Of a stretch of DNA of 32,066 nucleotides, positions 1 to 8,447 are shown one piece after another. The notes beneath the pieces were generated by a model, which saw only the letters and a list, made by a program, of their open reading frames with translations, did no database searches and had not been told where the DNA came from. The number at the start of each line of letters is the position of its first letter. The stretch's first letter is position 1. The stretch is taken from positions 1-32,066 of the forward strand of contig NZ_JACEHF010000007.1 of assembly GCF_014180685.1 (NCBI RefSeq), given 5' to 3'. The DNA comes from Nocardioides pelophilus (GTDB taxonomy: Bacteria; Actinomycetota; Actinomycetes; Propionibacteriales; Nocardioidaceae). The position numbers and the translations under genes are program-made.

Positions 1-1
1 C

Positions 2-3000
2 GACATCGCCCACCAGATCGGCGCCGTCACCCTCAGCGAGGTACACCGCTTCCGCAACCCCGACGGCAGCCTCAACCACGCCGAAGCGGCCGCCACCCTC
101 GCGCTGCGCGAGGGCGACCCGTCGGCGATCGCGTTCTACGCCGACCGCGGCCGCATCCACGTCGGCGACCTCGGCGCCTGCGCCGACCAGGCCTACGCCG
201 CCTGGGCCACCGACCGGGCCGACGGCACCGACTCAGTCCTGATCGCACCCACCCGAGACCTCGTCGCCGAGCTCAACACCCGCGCCCGCAACGACCGCCT
301 CGCCGGACTCGACGACGCGGAGATCGGGCGCGTCTTGACGCTGGCCGACGGCACCAAGGTGTCCGAAGGCGACCGGATCATCACCCGCGAGAACGACCGC
401 CGCCTGCGCATCAGCCGAACCAACTGGGTCAAGAACGGCGACCGCTGGCACGTCACGAAAGTCAACGCCGACGGCTCCCTGCTCGTCGTCCACGACCACC
501 TCGGCAACACCATCACCCTGCCCGCCGACTACGTCTCCAAGACCGTCCAGCTCGGGTACGCCACCACCGTTCACGGCGCACAGGGCATCACCACCGGCAC
601 CTGCCATGTCGTCCTCACCGGTGACGAAGACCGGAACCTGCTCTACGTCGCGCTCTCGCGTGGCAAGTTCGCCAACCACCTCTACCTCAACGTCGCCAGC
701 GACGGCGACCCGCACAACCTCATCAGGCCGGAGGCACTCATCCCGCCCACCGCACTCGACCGGATCGCCCAGATGCTGCGCCGCGACGGCTCGCCGGTCT
801 CCACGACCACCGCGCTGCGTGAGCAGACCAACCCGCACCAGCTGCTCGGCGACATGGCCGCCCGCTACCACGACGCCGTCACGACCGGCGCCGAGACCCT
901 CATCGGTCCCGTCGGCATGGACAAGATCGACGCCCACGCCGAAGCACTCCTCACCGGGCTCACCGAGGCCCCCGCCTGGCCGACACTCCGCTCCCACCTC
1001 GCGCTCATCGCACTCGACGAACACAGCCCTCTCAAGCTCCTGACCGCAGCAGTCGGCGTCGGGTCGCTCGCCGACGCCCGCGACCCCGCCGCCGTGCTCG
1101 ACGCCCGCATCGACGACCTCGTCGCCGAACTCACGGCCGCCCGGCCACACGATCCCGACACTCCTCCGCCCACCGACGGGCCACTGCCCTGGCTGCCAGC
1201 CATCCCCGCCCGGCTGGCCGAGGCCCACGACTGGGGTCCGTTCGCAGCCACCTACCACCAGCTCGTCCGCGAACAGATCGACGCAGTACGAGCACAGGCC
1301 CACGGATGGACCGGCGCTACCGCGCCCGTGTGGGCACAGCCCTTCCTCGAGGACGAGGACGCCGAACTGCGGGCCGACCTCGCCGTGTGGCGGGCAGTGG
1401 CCGGGACCGATGAGAACGACCTGCGCCCCACCGGCGATCGCACCATCGGCGCCCCCGGCGCCCACCAGACCAAGCTCAACCGGGCCGTCCGCTCGGCACG
1501 TCCGAGCTACCCCTTCTCCCAGCGCACCTGGTACCAGGTGCTGCCCGAGGCTGTCCACGCAGACCCGTGGATCACCCCGCTGTGCCAGCGACTCGCCCGT
1601 CTCGAGCGCGCCGGGCTGCCCGTGACCGACTACATCAAGCAGGCGCTCGCCACCGATCCATCGCTCTCCGGCTGCCACTCCGCCACCGACACGGACACCT
1701 CCGTCGCCGCGCGGCCCCTCCCCGACGAGCAGCAGGCCGCCGCGCTGTGGTGGCGTCTGGTTCCTCACCTCGGCCCGGCCGCACTCGGAGCCGACGAGCA
1801 TTCCGCGAACCTGCTGCAGCCCACATGGCGCACCGCGCTGGCCGAACTCGTCGGCACAACCAAGGCCGACTACCTGCAGAACGCGCCCGCGTGGCCCGCG
1901 CTCGTGGCCGCGGTCGACGAAGCCTGCGAACACCACGGCTGGACCCCGACCGAGATCCTCTCCAGCGCCCTGGCCGGCCTCCCCCAAGACGGCAGCCTCA
2001 CCGGCGTCGAGGTCGCCGACGCACTCGTGCTGCGCATCGCCATGCTCACCGACCAGCCCACAGAACCCCCTATCCACGGCGCCCAGCCAGCGCCGTACGG
2101 CGACGACGACGTTCCCCCGGACCCGGACATGCTGCCCCCCGAGGACGCCGACGCATTCATGGCCGCCTTCTACCGCGACCTACCCGACGACGACAACACA
2201 CCTGCCCTCCACTCCCCCGGCCCGGGCGAGTACCGCGACCTCGCGACCGAGCCGAGCGACTGGGAGCCGCCCATCGACGCCAACGAGCCACCGGCGTACG
2301 ACGACGTTGCCGTCAGCGGCTACCCGTACGTTGACGACCCGTACGCAACGCCGCTGCCGTGGGAGCAGGCCGCCAACGTCACCCCCGAGAACGCCTTCCC
2401 AGACCCGAACCAGCTCCCGGCCGAGCGGATCCACGAGCTCAACCAGCAGGCTATGGCCTACTTCGAATCCTGCTCCCCGCGCTCCTGGGCGCCGGGCTAT
2501 CTGCGGGAGCGGCTGGGAACCGACCTCGCCGACGACCCGAACTACGCCGTCGGATACGCCCCCGGCGGTGGCCGCAGCCTAATGCGCCACCTCACCGACC
2601 AAGGCGCCACCCTCGACGAGCTCGAGCACGCCGGCCTCATCTCCCGGCGCGAACGCGACGACGGCACGACCTACTACCGCGACTTCTTCCGCGACCGACT
2701 CATCATGCCCATCCGCGACCCCCACGACCCGAGCGGGCAGGCCATCCTGGGCTTCGTCGGCCGCCGCAACCCCACCAAGACCGACGACGACTACGCCGGA
2801 CCGAAGTACCTCAACACCCGCACCACCTCGGTCTTCACCAAGGGCGAGGCACTGTTCGGCTACGCCGAAGCGCGCGACCTGCTCGCAGCCAGGGCGCTCC
2901 CGGTCATCGTCGAAGGCCCCATGGACGCGCTGGCAATCACCCTAGGAAGCAACGGCGACGCCGTCGGCATCGCGCCGATGGGCACCGCGCTCACCGTCAA

Positions 3001-3643
3001 CCAGATCCGGCTCCTACGTGCCCACATCGACACGGTCAACGGCCGCGACCGCATCGCCGTCGCCACCGACTCCGACCCCGCCGGATGGACGTCGGCACAG
3101 AAGGCCTTCTGGCACCTCACCGCCGCAGACCTCGACCCCACCCACCTCGACCTACCCGACGGACTGGACCCCGCCAACCTGTTCGAGACCCAGGGAGCCG
3201 CCGCGATCACTGCTGCCCTCGAGAATCGAGCCCCGCTCGGCGACGCGATGATCGACCACCTGCTCCGCACCGCCGGGCACTGGACGGAGACCGACGTCCG
3301 TCAGCAGGTCATCCACCAGGCTGCCCGCATCCTCGCCTCCCGCGGGTCCGAACACTGGCTCGACGGGTTCGAGCATCTGCGCTGCAAGCTCCACTTCGCC
3401 CCGGGCATCCTCGAGCACCAGACCGTCACCGAAAGCATCGAACGCGACCGCAACCGCCCGACCTACGCCCAAGCCCGGATCGACGAGATCAACGCCGAAG
3501 AGCGCAAGAGGACCGCCAAGACCAGCCCGATGTCACGGCGCCGGGCAGCCGAGAAACGGCTCGCAACCACAGCCAGCACGCCCCGACCCGCACCCGATGA
3601 AACACCGACTTCCAGTACCGATCACCAAGGCCCGGCGCGTTGA
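2..3643 (+). CDS. MobF-type conjugative relaxase/helicase fused to a Toprim primase-like domain (5' partial)
   Basis: The reading frame is open from the first bases of the window, so the start and the relaxase domain lie upstream; 1213 residues are visible. The first part is the end of a superfamily 1 helicase: a TVHGAQG motif is encoded near position 566 and a LLYVALSRG motif near 640, as in TraI/TrwC/TraA proteins that nick and unwind DNA during conjugation. After a long Pro/Ala-rich linker, the region from about 2430 resembles the DnaG catalytic core, with EGPMDALA near 2911 and DSDPAG near 3068, the acidic residues of a Toprim fold. The C-terminus is Lys/Arg-rich. Relaxase-helicase-primase fusions are known in actinobacterial mobile elements, so a role in transfer and in priming the transferred strand is the likely inference. 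An internal TTG at 335 is not the start. The helicase and Toprim calls are secure; the relaxase domain is inferred from the family. Confidence 0.8.
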   Translation, partial: DIAHQIGAVTLSEVHRFRNPDGSLNHAEAAATLALREGDPSAIAFYADRGRIHVGDLGACADQAYAAWATDRADGTDSVLIAPTRDLVAELNTRARNDRLAGLDDAEIGRVLTLADGTKVSEGDRIITRENDRRLRISRTNWVKNGDRWHVTKVNADGSLLVVHDHLGNTITLPADYVSKTVQLGYATTVHGAQGITTGTCHVVLTGDEDRNLLYVALSRGKFANHLYLNVASDGDPHNLIRPEALIPPTALDRIAQMLRRDGSPVSTTTALREQTNPHQLLGDMAARYHDAVTTGAETLIGPVGMDKIDAHAEALLTGLTEAPAWPTLRSHLALIALDEHSPLKLLTAAVGVGSLADARDPAAVLDARIDDLVAELTAARPHDPDTPPPTDGPLPWLPAIPARLAEAHDWGPFAATYHQLVREQIDAVRAQAHGWTGATAPVWAQPFLEDEDAELRADLAVWRAVAGTDENDLRPTGDRTIGAPGAHQTKLNRAVRSARPSYPFSQRTWYQVLPEAVHADPWITPLCQRLARLERAGLPVTDYIKQALATDPSLSGCHSATDTDTSVAARPLPDEQQAAALWWRLVPHLGPAALGADEHSANLLQPTWRTALAELVGTTKADYLQNAPAWPALVAAVDEACEHHGWTPTEILSSALAGLPQDGSLTGVEVADALVLRIAMLTDQPTEPPIHGAQPAPYGDDDVPPDPDMLPPEDADAFMAAFYRDLPDDDNTPALHSPGPGEYRDLATEPSDWEPPIDANEPPAYDDVAVSGYPYVDDPYATPLPWEQAANVTPENAFPDPNQLPAERIHELNQQAMAYFESCSPRSWAPGYLRERLGTDLADDPNYAVGYAPGGGRSLMRHLTDQGATLDELEHAGLISRRERDDGTTYYRDFFRDRLIMPIRDPHDPSGQAILGFVGRRNPTKTDDDYAGPKYLNTRTTSVFTKGEALFGYAEARDLLAARALPVIVEGPMDALAITLGSNGDAVGIAPMGTALTVNQIRLLRAHIDTVNGRDRIAVATDSDPAGWTSAQKAFWHLTAADLDPTHLDLPDGLDPANLFETQGAAAITAALENRAPLGDAMIDHLLRTAGHWTETDVRQQVIHQAARILASRGSEHWLDGFEHLRCKLHFAPGILEHQTVTESIERDRNRPTYAQARIDEINAEERKRTAKTSPMSRRRAAEKRLATTASTPRPAPDETPTSSTDHQGPAR

Positions 3644-3650
3644 CGCGACG

Positions 3651-3673
3651 TCGCTCAGAATCGCTCTGAGCGA
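3651..3673 (+). terminator. Hairpin just after the relaxase stop codon
   Basis: The arms TCGCTCAG and CTGAGCGA are a perfect 8-bp inverted repeat around a 7-nt loop, starting 8 nt after the relaxase stop. There is no T-tract, so it is at best a weak intrinsic terminator or an RNA-end protecting hairpin. A protein-binding site is the alternative. Confidence 0.4.
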
Positions 3674-3831
3674 AGGAACAACACCCGCGTGTCGCAATTT
3701 GCCCGATCGAAGGCTCCCAGGGTTCGCCAGAAGGCGTTCTGAGAGCCCGCGTGGACCATCCGGCCCTCCTGCAGGGGTGCGCGCGGCCCCATTCCCGCTC
3801 CCCCGATGATGCTGTCGAGATGCAGCGAATA

Positions 3832-3855
3832 TGAGGCGATCGAAACTTCGCCTCA
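3832..3855. repeat. Inverted repeat, 8-bp arms
   Basis: TGAGGCGA and TCGCCTCA flank an 8-nt spacer. There is no T-tract on either side. Function unknown; it could be an operator or a transcript hairpin ahead of the small zinc-ribbon gene. Confidence 0.4.
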
Positions 3856-4006
3856 AGAAGACTGAATCGGTAGACATTGACGCGTCGGGCGTCCGCGGGA
3901 GAGTCCACCGGATCCGAACTGAGCCGAGCTCGGACGGTGGCATCTGCGCGGGCGCAACGAGTTGTGTCGGATGGTGGGCGGAGTGTCCTCGGAGGAGGTG
4001 ACCACG

Positions 4007-4285
4007 ATGACGGTCAGGCAGCACAGACCCTGCGGCAAGGTGCGCTACACCAGCGAGCGCACGGCGATCCGGAGGGCGATCGCCTCGTCGCGGCACGCGG
4101 GCCTGGCGCTCCGCGTCTACCGGTGTCCTGATTGCAAGGGATGGCACCTGACCAAGAAGCCGACGTGGACCGCCACACATCGACCGCAGCCGGCGGAGTC
4201 GAGCCGGGGACGCAACGCGCTCGGGCACCGGACCGGGTGCTCGTGTGGCCAGTGCGCCTGGCTCGACGTCGAACTCATCGCCTGA
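4007..4285 (+). CDS. Small zinc-ribbon-like protein
   Basis: This 92-residue protein begins at an ATG placed 6 nt after GGAGGAGGTG; earlier in-frame starts lack such a site. A Cys near the N-terminus (PCGK) and a CPDC motif followed by GWHLT suggest a zinc ribbon, and a second Cys pair (CSCGQC) sits near the C-terminus. The pattern CGK..Y.S...A followed by Y.CP.C.GWHLT is, from memory, typical of small orphan proteins on actinobacterial chromosomes and plasmids. Between the Cys groups is a basic helix, so nucleic-acid binding is plausible but unproven. It follows the relaxase on the same strand and lies 78 bp before the Mrr-like gene. No specific function can be given. Confidence 0.65.
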   Translation: MTVRQHRPCGKVRYTSERTAIRRAIASSRHAGLALRVYRCPDCKGWHLTKKPTWTATHRPQPAESSRGRNALGHRTGCSCGQCAWLDVELIA

Positions 4286-4363
4286 CCGACGCAGACCCAC
4301 TGGCGTTCCCTCGCTGAGAGCCGCAACCCGCATGGGGAGCGGCGGAGAACCTGGGATGCTTCA

Positions 4364-5365
4364 GTGGACGATCCGGTCGTCGGTGGCAAGAATTCCTGGG
4401 AGATGGTGTTAAGGGTGTCCAACTACAAGTCGGCGGCCACGGAGAGGACCTCCAACGCCCTGCTGATCGTCATTCTTGTCATGGTTGTGGTGTTTGCGGG
4501 TTGGCTCGCGAGCACCTCGAGCAAGGGTGTCGGCGGGGGCGTCGTGCTCTTCATTTGCGGTCTGGTGGGAGGCGCGATCCCCGGTACACTCATCTTCGCC
4601 GGGCTCGATCATGTCCTCGGCGCCAGCGGGCAAGGCGCGAAACCCGATGCTTCAAGGAAGTCGGGCTCGCCGACATCAGGCATTGCATTGGCAAAGCGAA
4701 TCCCTCAGACGAACCCGCGCGTCTGCCCGCACTGCGGACGCGCATCGGCTCGGCGGCTCTCTGGCTTCTGCGAAGGCTGCGGGAGCCTCCTCTACGAGGA
4801 TGGAATCTGGGTAGCAGGAGACATGCGGGACCCAGTAGCGACCTACGTGTGGGACAAGCAGAAGAGGGAGTGGTGGATCCTCACGACCCGAGAGAGGCGG
4901 GTCGAGGACGAGCGCAAGGCAGCCGAGGCGCAGCGCGTGGCGGCCGAGGCCGAACGCGCGAAGTTGGCATCGCGACCTGCCATCCCCACACCTCGCCTCA
5001 TCAGCAGGGCCGCCGAGGCTGAGGAACTCGCTGCCGAGTGGATCCGCTGGATGGGGTTCCCAGGGGCGGCGGTGACACCGGCAGGGACAGATGGCGGAAT
5101 CGACGTGATCGGTCCCGGCGCGAACGGGGTGATCGCCGCACAGGTGAAGTTCGAGGCGGTGCCGGCCGGCCGTCCCAAGCTGCAGGAGCTCTATGGGGCG
5201 GGCCTTGCCGCTGGCGCAACGGTCACTGCGTTCTTCTCCTCGGCGGGGTTCAGCGCGCAAGCGCAGGCGTGGGCGGATCAGGTCGGGATGGCGCTATTCG
5301 AGTTCGCCGTCGACGGCTCCGTCGTGCCCGTCAATCAACGCGGCAGGGGAATCTTCGAAGCGTGA
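4364..5365 (+). CDS. Membrane-anchored zinc-ribbon/Mrr-type restriction endonuclease
   Basis: The protein has up to 333 residues. Domains in order: two hydrophobic segments (about 31-51 and 59-81); a zinc ribbon (Cys121, Cys124, Cys136, Cys139); a charged, probably coiled stretch rich in Ala/Glu/Arg (about 175-202); and a C-terminal Mrr-like PD-(D/E)XK nuclease fold (about 216-332) with GGID (Asp247) and QVK (Gln260, Lys262), the usual D...QxK active site. Mrr-family enzymes cut DNA, often modified or foreign DNA; anchoring in the membrane would place it where incoming DNA enters. The start is uncertain: GTG at 4364, ATG at 4403 and GTG at 4412 are all possible, and none has a clear ribosome binding site. 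Base composition is less GC-rich than the core genes, consistent with transfer. The nuclease fold call is strong; the defence role is inferred. Confidence 0.75.
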   Translation: MDDPVVGGKNSWEMVLRVSNYKSAATERTSNALLIVILVMVVVFAGWLASTSSKGVGGGVVLFICGLVGGAIPGTLIFAGLDHVLGASGQGAKPDASRKSGSPTSGIALAKRIPQTNPRVCPHCGRASARRLSGFCEGCGSLLYEDGIWVAGDMRDPVATYVWDKQKREWWILTTRERRVEDERKAAEAQRVAAEAERAKLASRPAIPTPRLISRAAEAEELAAEWIRWMGFPGAAVTPAGTDGGIDVIGPGANGVIAAQVKFEAVPAGRPKLQELYGAGLAAGATVTAFFSSAGFSAQAQAWADQVGMALFEFAVDGSVVPVNQRGRGIFEA

Positions 5366-5502
5366 GTGCTGTCGCCGAGGCCGACTACAGCGAGGGATCG
5401 TCCGCCGAACGCTGGCCCGAGGAGGGAGGCCTGATCGTGAAGCGGCCCGGAAGCAACGTGCCGATCCATGAGTCCCGCCGAACCTGCGCCGCGGGAACTT
5501 GA
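5362..5502 (+). CDS. Possible 46-residue ORF overlapping the nuclease stop
   Basis: A GTG overlaps the stop codon of the Mrr-like gene in a GTGA arrangement and opens a 46-codon frame. A second in-frame GTG near 5437 follows a GGAGG-like sequence. The peptide has no recognised motif and could be a chance frame. The overlap with the upstream stop is its only support. The remaining bases up to 5588 show nothing else. Confidence 0.2.
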   Translation: MSAVAEADYSEGSSAERWPEEGGLIVKRPGSNVPIHESRRTCAAGT

Positions 5503-5588
5503 CCAGCACCGAACTCATCACCGTCACGGCCACGGGCGCCGGCAAGGGCGATCCGTCACAAACGCACAGGGAGAGAAGTCCCTGCCGC

Positions 5589-6767
5589 TTATGGCTGCTG
5601 CGACCATCCTGGCCAGTTGTCGAACCACCGGAACTCCATCGGCGTGAGTTCCTGTTGGGCATGCTCGGCTTTCGCGCCGCCGCGGTCCAACAGGTCGAGA
5701 AGAGAGTCCAGGCGGTCGCTATGCGACGCGATCACCTGGTCAGGGCCGAGTTGCTCCACGGTCACTCGTGCAGTCGACCAGATCGCGGCGACGAACTGGT
5801 GGGAGAAGAGGGCGAGCGGCACCACGTCCATGCCGCTGAAGTGGAACTGCAGCGAGTCGTTCCCACGCGAATCCCTAAAGGTGAGCTCATCGTCGCCGCT
5901 GAAGAACCACTGTTCGGCGAGGTCAAGCTCATCAGTTTGCATGGACGCGCGACGGACCCGCACAGCGAGGAGGCACTTGCTGATGTCCGCACTCTCACCC
6001 TTGTAGAGCGACGGCCGATCCTGACCGCCGGTCACGAATGCCAGCAAGTCTGCGAACTGCCCGAAATCGTTCGCCCTGATCCTCCAGCCCTGGTTCATCA
6101 GGTCGAACAACTGCCACGCGCCGCAGATGGTCGTCAGCCGGACGATCGGGTTCAGACCGAAGGACGCGCCGGTCGCGCCCGGACCGAGGTCAATCAGCCG
6201 ACCGAGCGTGTCATAGCGGTATCGCGGCGGCAGACGGTCGATGACCCCGGGCGCGGACGGGGCGTGAGGCGACAACCTCATGCGCTCCTTGAGTTCGAGC
6301 GCCCACGCAAGTGTGAAGCCAGCGACGAGGTCCGATGGCGTCTGCCAGCCTCTCGGATGGTCTGAGAACACGGGCGAACCAAAGATGCCGTCGGCCTTGC
6401 GCGTCAAAGGGCCGGTCTGCGCCAGCTTGGCCGGGGGCGGCGCTGCCGCTTGGGTGGACCGCTCGGCGCGACGGGGAGCAAGATCGTGAAGCGCCTTCGC
6501 GAGGTCGCTGCCCGGTTGGATCGAGAACGTCTCGTGCTCGCCGGTCTTGAGTTTGATCGACAGCTCATCCGAAACGACGCCGCCTGACACCTCGACGAGA
6601 TCAGCCAGCCAGAGTTGAAGCTCAGTGCGCCGGCTGAAGATCCCGCTCGGAGTGAACGTCAGTGTCCGAGCAGGCCAACTCGTCAGCGCAAGCGTTCCGC
6701 GGATGGTGCGCCCGTTGGCAACGTGACTGGCCGCGACCCTGTGCACGGGCTGGTTACTCGACGTCAC
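5589..6767 (-). CDS. Orphan 392-residue protein, unknown function
   Basis: I do not recognise this protein. It starts at a GTG with AGGG about 10 nt upstream. Residues about 20-95 have alternating hydrophobic strands (GTLALTSWPARTLTF, LWLADLVEVSGG) followed by a helix, as in small PH/GRAM-like beta domains; this is only a structural impression. A Pro/Ala linker follows. The larger C-terminal part is mixed alpha/beta with many Trp and charged residues, no signal peptide and no membrane segment. No catalytic motif stands out. It lies convergent to the Mrr-like nuclease, with about 220 bp between them, and divergent from the truncated Abi-like gene, so it sits inside a likely accessory or defence segment. 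The length and consistent coding make a real gene likely. Confidence 0.6.
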   Translation of the reverse strand: MTSSNQPVHRVAASHVANGRTIRGTLALTSWPARTLTFTPSGIFSRRTELQLWLADLVEVSGGVVSDELSIKLKTGEHETFSIQPGSDLAKALHDLAPRRAERSTQAAAPPPAKLAQTGPLTRKADGIFGSPVFSDHPRGWQTPSDLVAGFTLAWALELKERMRLSPHAPSAPGVIDRLPPRYRYDTLGRLIDLGPGATGASFGLNPIVRLTTICGAWQLFDLMNQGWRIRANDFGQFADLLAFVTGGQDRPSLYKGESADISKCLLAVRVRRASMQTDELDLAEQWFFSGDDELTFRDSRGNDSLQFHFSGMDVVPLALFSHQFVAAIWSTARVTVEQLGPDQVIASHSDRLDSLLDLLDRGGAKAEHAQQELTPMEFRWFDNWPGWSQQP

Positions 6768-6968
6768 GACGCAGAACCCTATTCTCGCGGGGCGGTTACC
6801 GCGGGGGATTTGGCTGACACCGTTCGTAAGAGTCCCCGGGAGTGGTGGGGTTTGAGGGGACCACGGCGGGGCTGCCTAACGTAGGCGGCCATCGGCGGGA
6901 TCTTCGGTGTGTACAGCGGAGCCGCCGGATGGGCAAACTCGTCGGATCGAACCGGCAGACTGAGTCTC

Positions 6969-7462
6969 GTGGCCGAGTACTTCGACGGATGGTTCCGCCC
7001 GACCGAGGTGAACCCGCTGCCGGCGGTCGCGTCGAAGCGCACACTTACCGCTGCGATCTGCGACGCGCTGATCCAGCGTTATACCCGGGTCGCGTTGGAG
7101 TCTGTCCTCCCTGAGGAGCTCCGACTGGAATGGCGGCGCGCTGGTGCAGAGCCCGGCCAGGCCGACACGAAGCGCGACCTCATCACGGGCTACATCGAGG
7201 ACTGGTCGATCGCTCAGTTGGCATCCCTCGCGCAACAACTCAGCACCTACGCCGACATCTACAAGCTCAATCAGGAGCAGTTGGCTTCGCTGGTGGAGGC
7301 GTACGAGCAAGGGGACGGCGTACAGGGCAGAACGAAGAACCTGATCTTCGCCAGCACCGGCCCGAAGCCTGACCTGGTGCTCAGGGATGCGGTCAGCAAC
7401 GACATCGAGGTCGTCGCGAACGGCGACGCCTGTCTGATCTACGACCCGCTCCATCGAGTCGG
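6969..7462 (+). pseudogene. Truncated gene, N-terminal part resembling abortive-infection (AbiJ-like) proteins
   Basis: The sensible protein begins at a GTG at 6969 (MAEYFDGWFRPTEVNP) and continues to about GDACLIYD near 7445. A conserved-looking stretch (KPDLVLRDAVSNDIEVV) lies just before. After this the frame stays open but reads the antisense of the neighbouring M48-like gene, so homology ends at the junction and the C-terminal domain is missing. I associate the segment with the N-terminal region of abortive-infection proteins, but only tentatively. No good ribosome binding site is seen. The end coordinate is the estimated breakpoint. Confidence 0.5.
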
Positions 7463-8246
7463 GGCCGAGCTGCCACTGGGCGTAGTGGACCAGCGAGCCA
7501 GCAAGGCCGGCGTGAACCACGATGCGGTCGGCGTCGCGCTCGACAACGCCACGCCACGCCCGGCCGGCCGCGGGCGCGATGTAGCTGATCGCGACCAGGA
7601 CGCCGCTCGCAACCCCGAGTGCGGGGTCGCCGCCGGGCTGGAAGCCCTGCACGACCACGATCACGCCAACCACGGCCCGCAGATGCCAGGCGAACCCCGC
7701 CGCCGGCACCCACGAGAAGGCGTGCGCGATCTGCCGAACGACGACGTACAGGAGCGTCCAGGGAAACGCCCACAGCCGCGCCGCGAGGTCGAACCGGGCC
7801 GGCCCGACGCGCTGGCTGGCCACCGCGTGACCGATCGCCGCAGCAGCGTCCTCGCGGGTGAGCCGCCGCTCGTAGAGCCCCTGGACCACGTTCGGCTCCA
7901 CGATCACGGTGCGGCGCCCGCTGGGGGAGGCGACCAGACCGCCGGTGTCGATCCCGCGCATCAGCACCCGGCCCGGGGCCAGGTCGAGAGCCTTGAGCAG
8001 GGCCAGCGTCGGCGCGAGGGTTGCGCGCTCTCCGGGGCGTAGACCGCGGGCGAACCCGAAGACCCGCGCAGCGGGGGGCTCCCACAGCCCTGTCGCCAAG
8101 ACAAGTGAGACGACGAGCGTGGCCGCGAACGCGGCAACCAGGCCGGCGCCGGGCAGGAAGCCAAGGCCGATGATCGCGAGGAAGCTTCCGGCGAGCGCGG
8201 CCGGGACGACCGCGAAGAGGCGGAGGATCTTGGTCGACGTTCGCAT
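7463..8246 (-). pseudogene. Truncated M48-like membrane metallopeptidase homologue with degenerate zinc motif
   Basis: Translation starts at an ATG behind a strong AAAGGGAGGTGAG site. The N-terminus has two hydrophobic helices (about 8-30 and 35-52); further hydrophobic stretches follow near residues 160-175 and 190-230. Where M48/HtpX proteases carry HEXXH there is IGHAVASQ, which lacks the Glu and second His; a later ERDAD resembles the third zinc-ligand motif. Recognisable sequence ends near 7465. Beyond it the frame remains open to 6876 but is antisense to the Abi-like fragment. It is therefore both catalytically degenerate and 3'-truncated. The family call is moderate and rests on topology plus the ERDAD motif. 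Confidence 0.5.
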
Positions 8247-8383
8247 CCGTCCTCACCTCCCTTTCCGTTGGGGGAGCCCCTGTCGTTTGAAGCTCGGCCC
8301 CTGGTCGGCAGCACCCGATCGTGCCGACACCTCAGTCCTGAGTGTGCGCCGATCCACCGACAGCGCAACCGAACCGCCCCGAT

Positions 8384-8412
8384 CCTGTGGATAGCCGCTC
8401 GCTATCCACAGG
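8384..8412. repeat. Perfect 12-bp inverted repeat made of two DnaA-box-like sequences
   Basis: CCTGTGGATAGC and GCTATCCACAGG flank a 5-nt loop. Each arm contains CTATCCACA, eight of nine bases of the classical DnaA box TTATCCACA, in opposite orientations. It lies about 35 nt beyond the stop of the leftward 54-residue gene, so a transcript-ending hairpin is an alternative, although no T-tract follows. Confidence 0.7.
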
Positions 8413-8447
8413 CAGTGGGTCGGATGCTTGACAAACAGCGGCCGCCG

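Larger units (their letters stand above)
3644..4006. other. Intergenic stretch after the relaxase
   Basis: No convincing gene is seen on either strand. The stretch has slightly lower GC than its surroundings and holds two short perfect inverted repeats, listed separately, and a strong ribosome binding site (GGAGGAGGTG at 3991-4000) for the next gene. Open frames here show no recognisable domain. Confidence 0.5.

Noticed and set aside
233-2077. 614-codon open frame on the reverse strand opposite the relaxase
   Set aside because: It is a GC-rich antisense shadow (Gly/Val/Asp-rich, no domain) of a frame with clear helicase motifs.
3533-4333. 266-codon leftward frame over the gap after the relaxase
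   Set aside because: Arg/Ala/Pro-rich with no motif, and it overlaps the supported zinc-ribbon gene; treated as chance.
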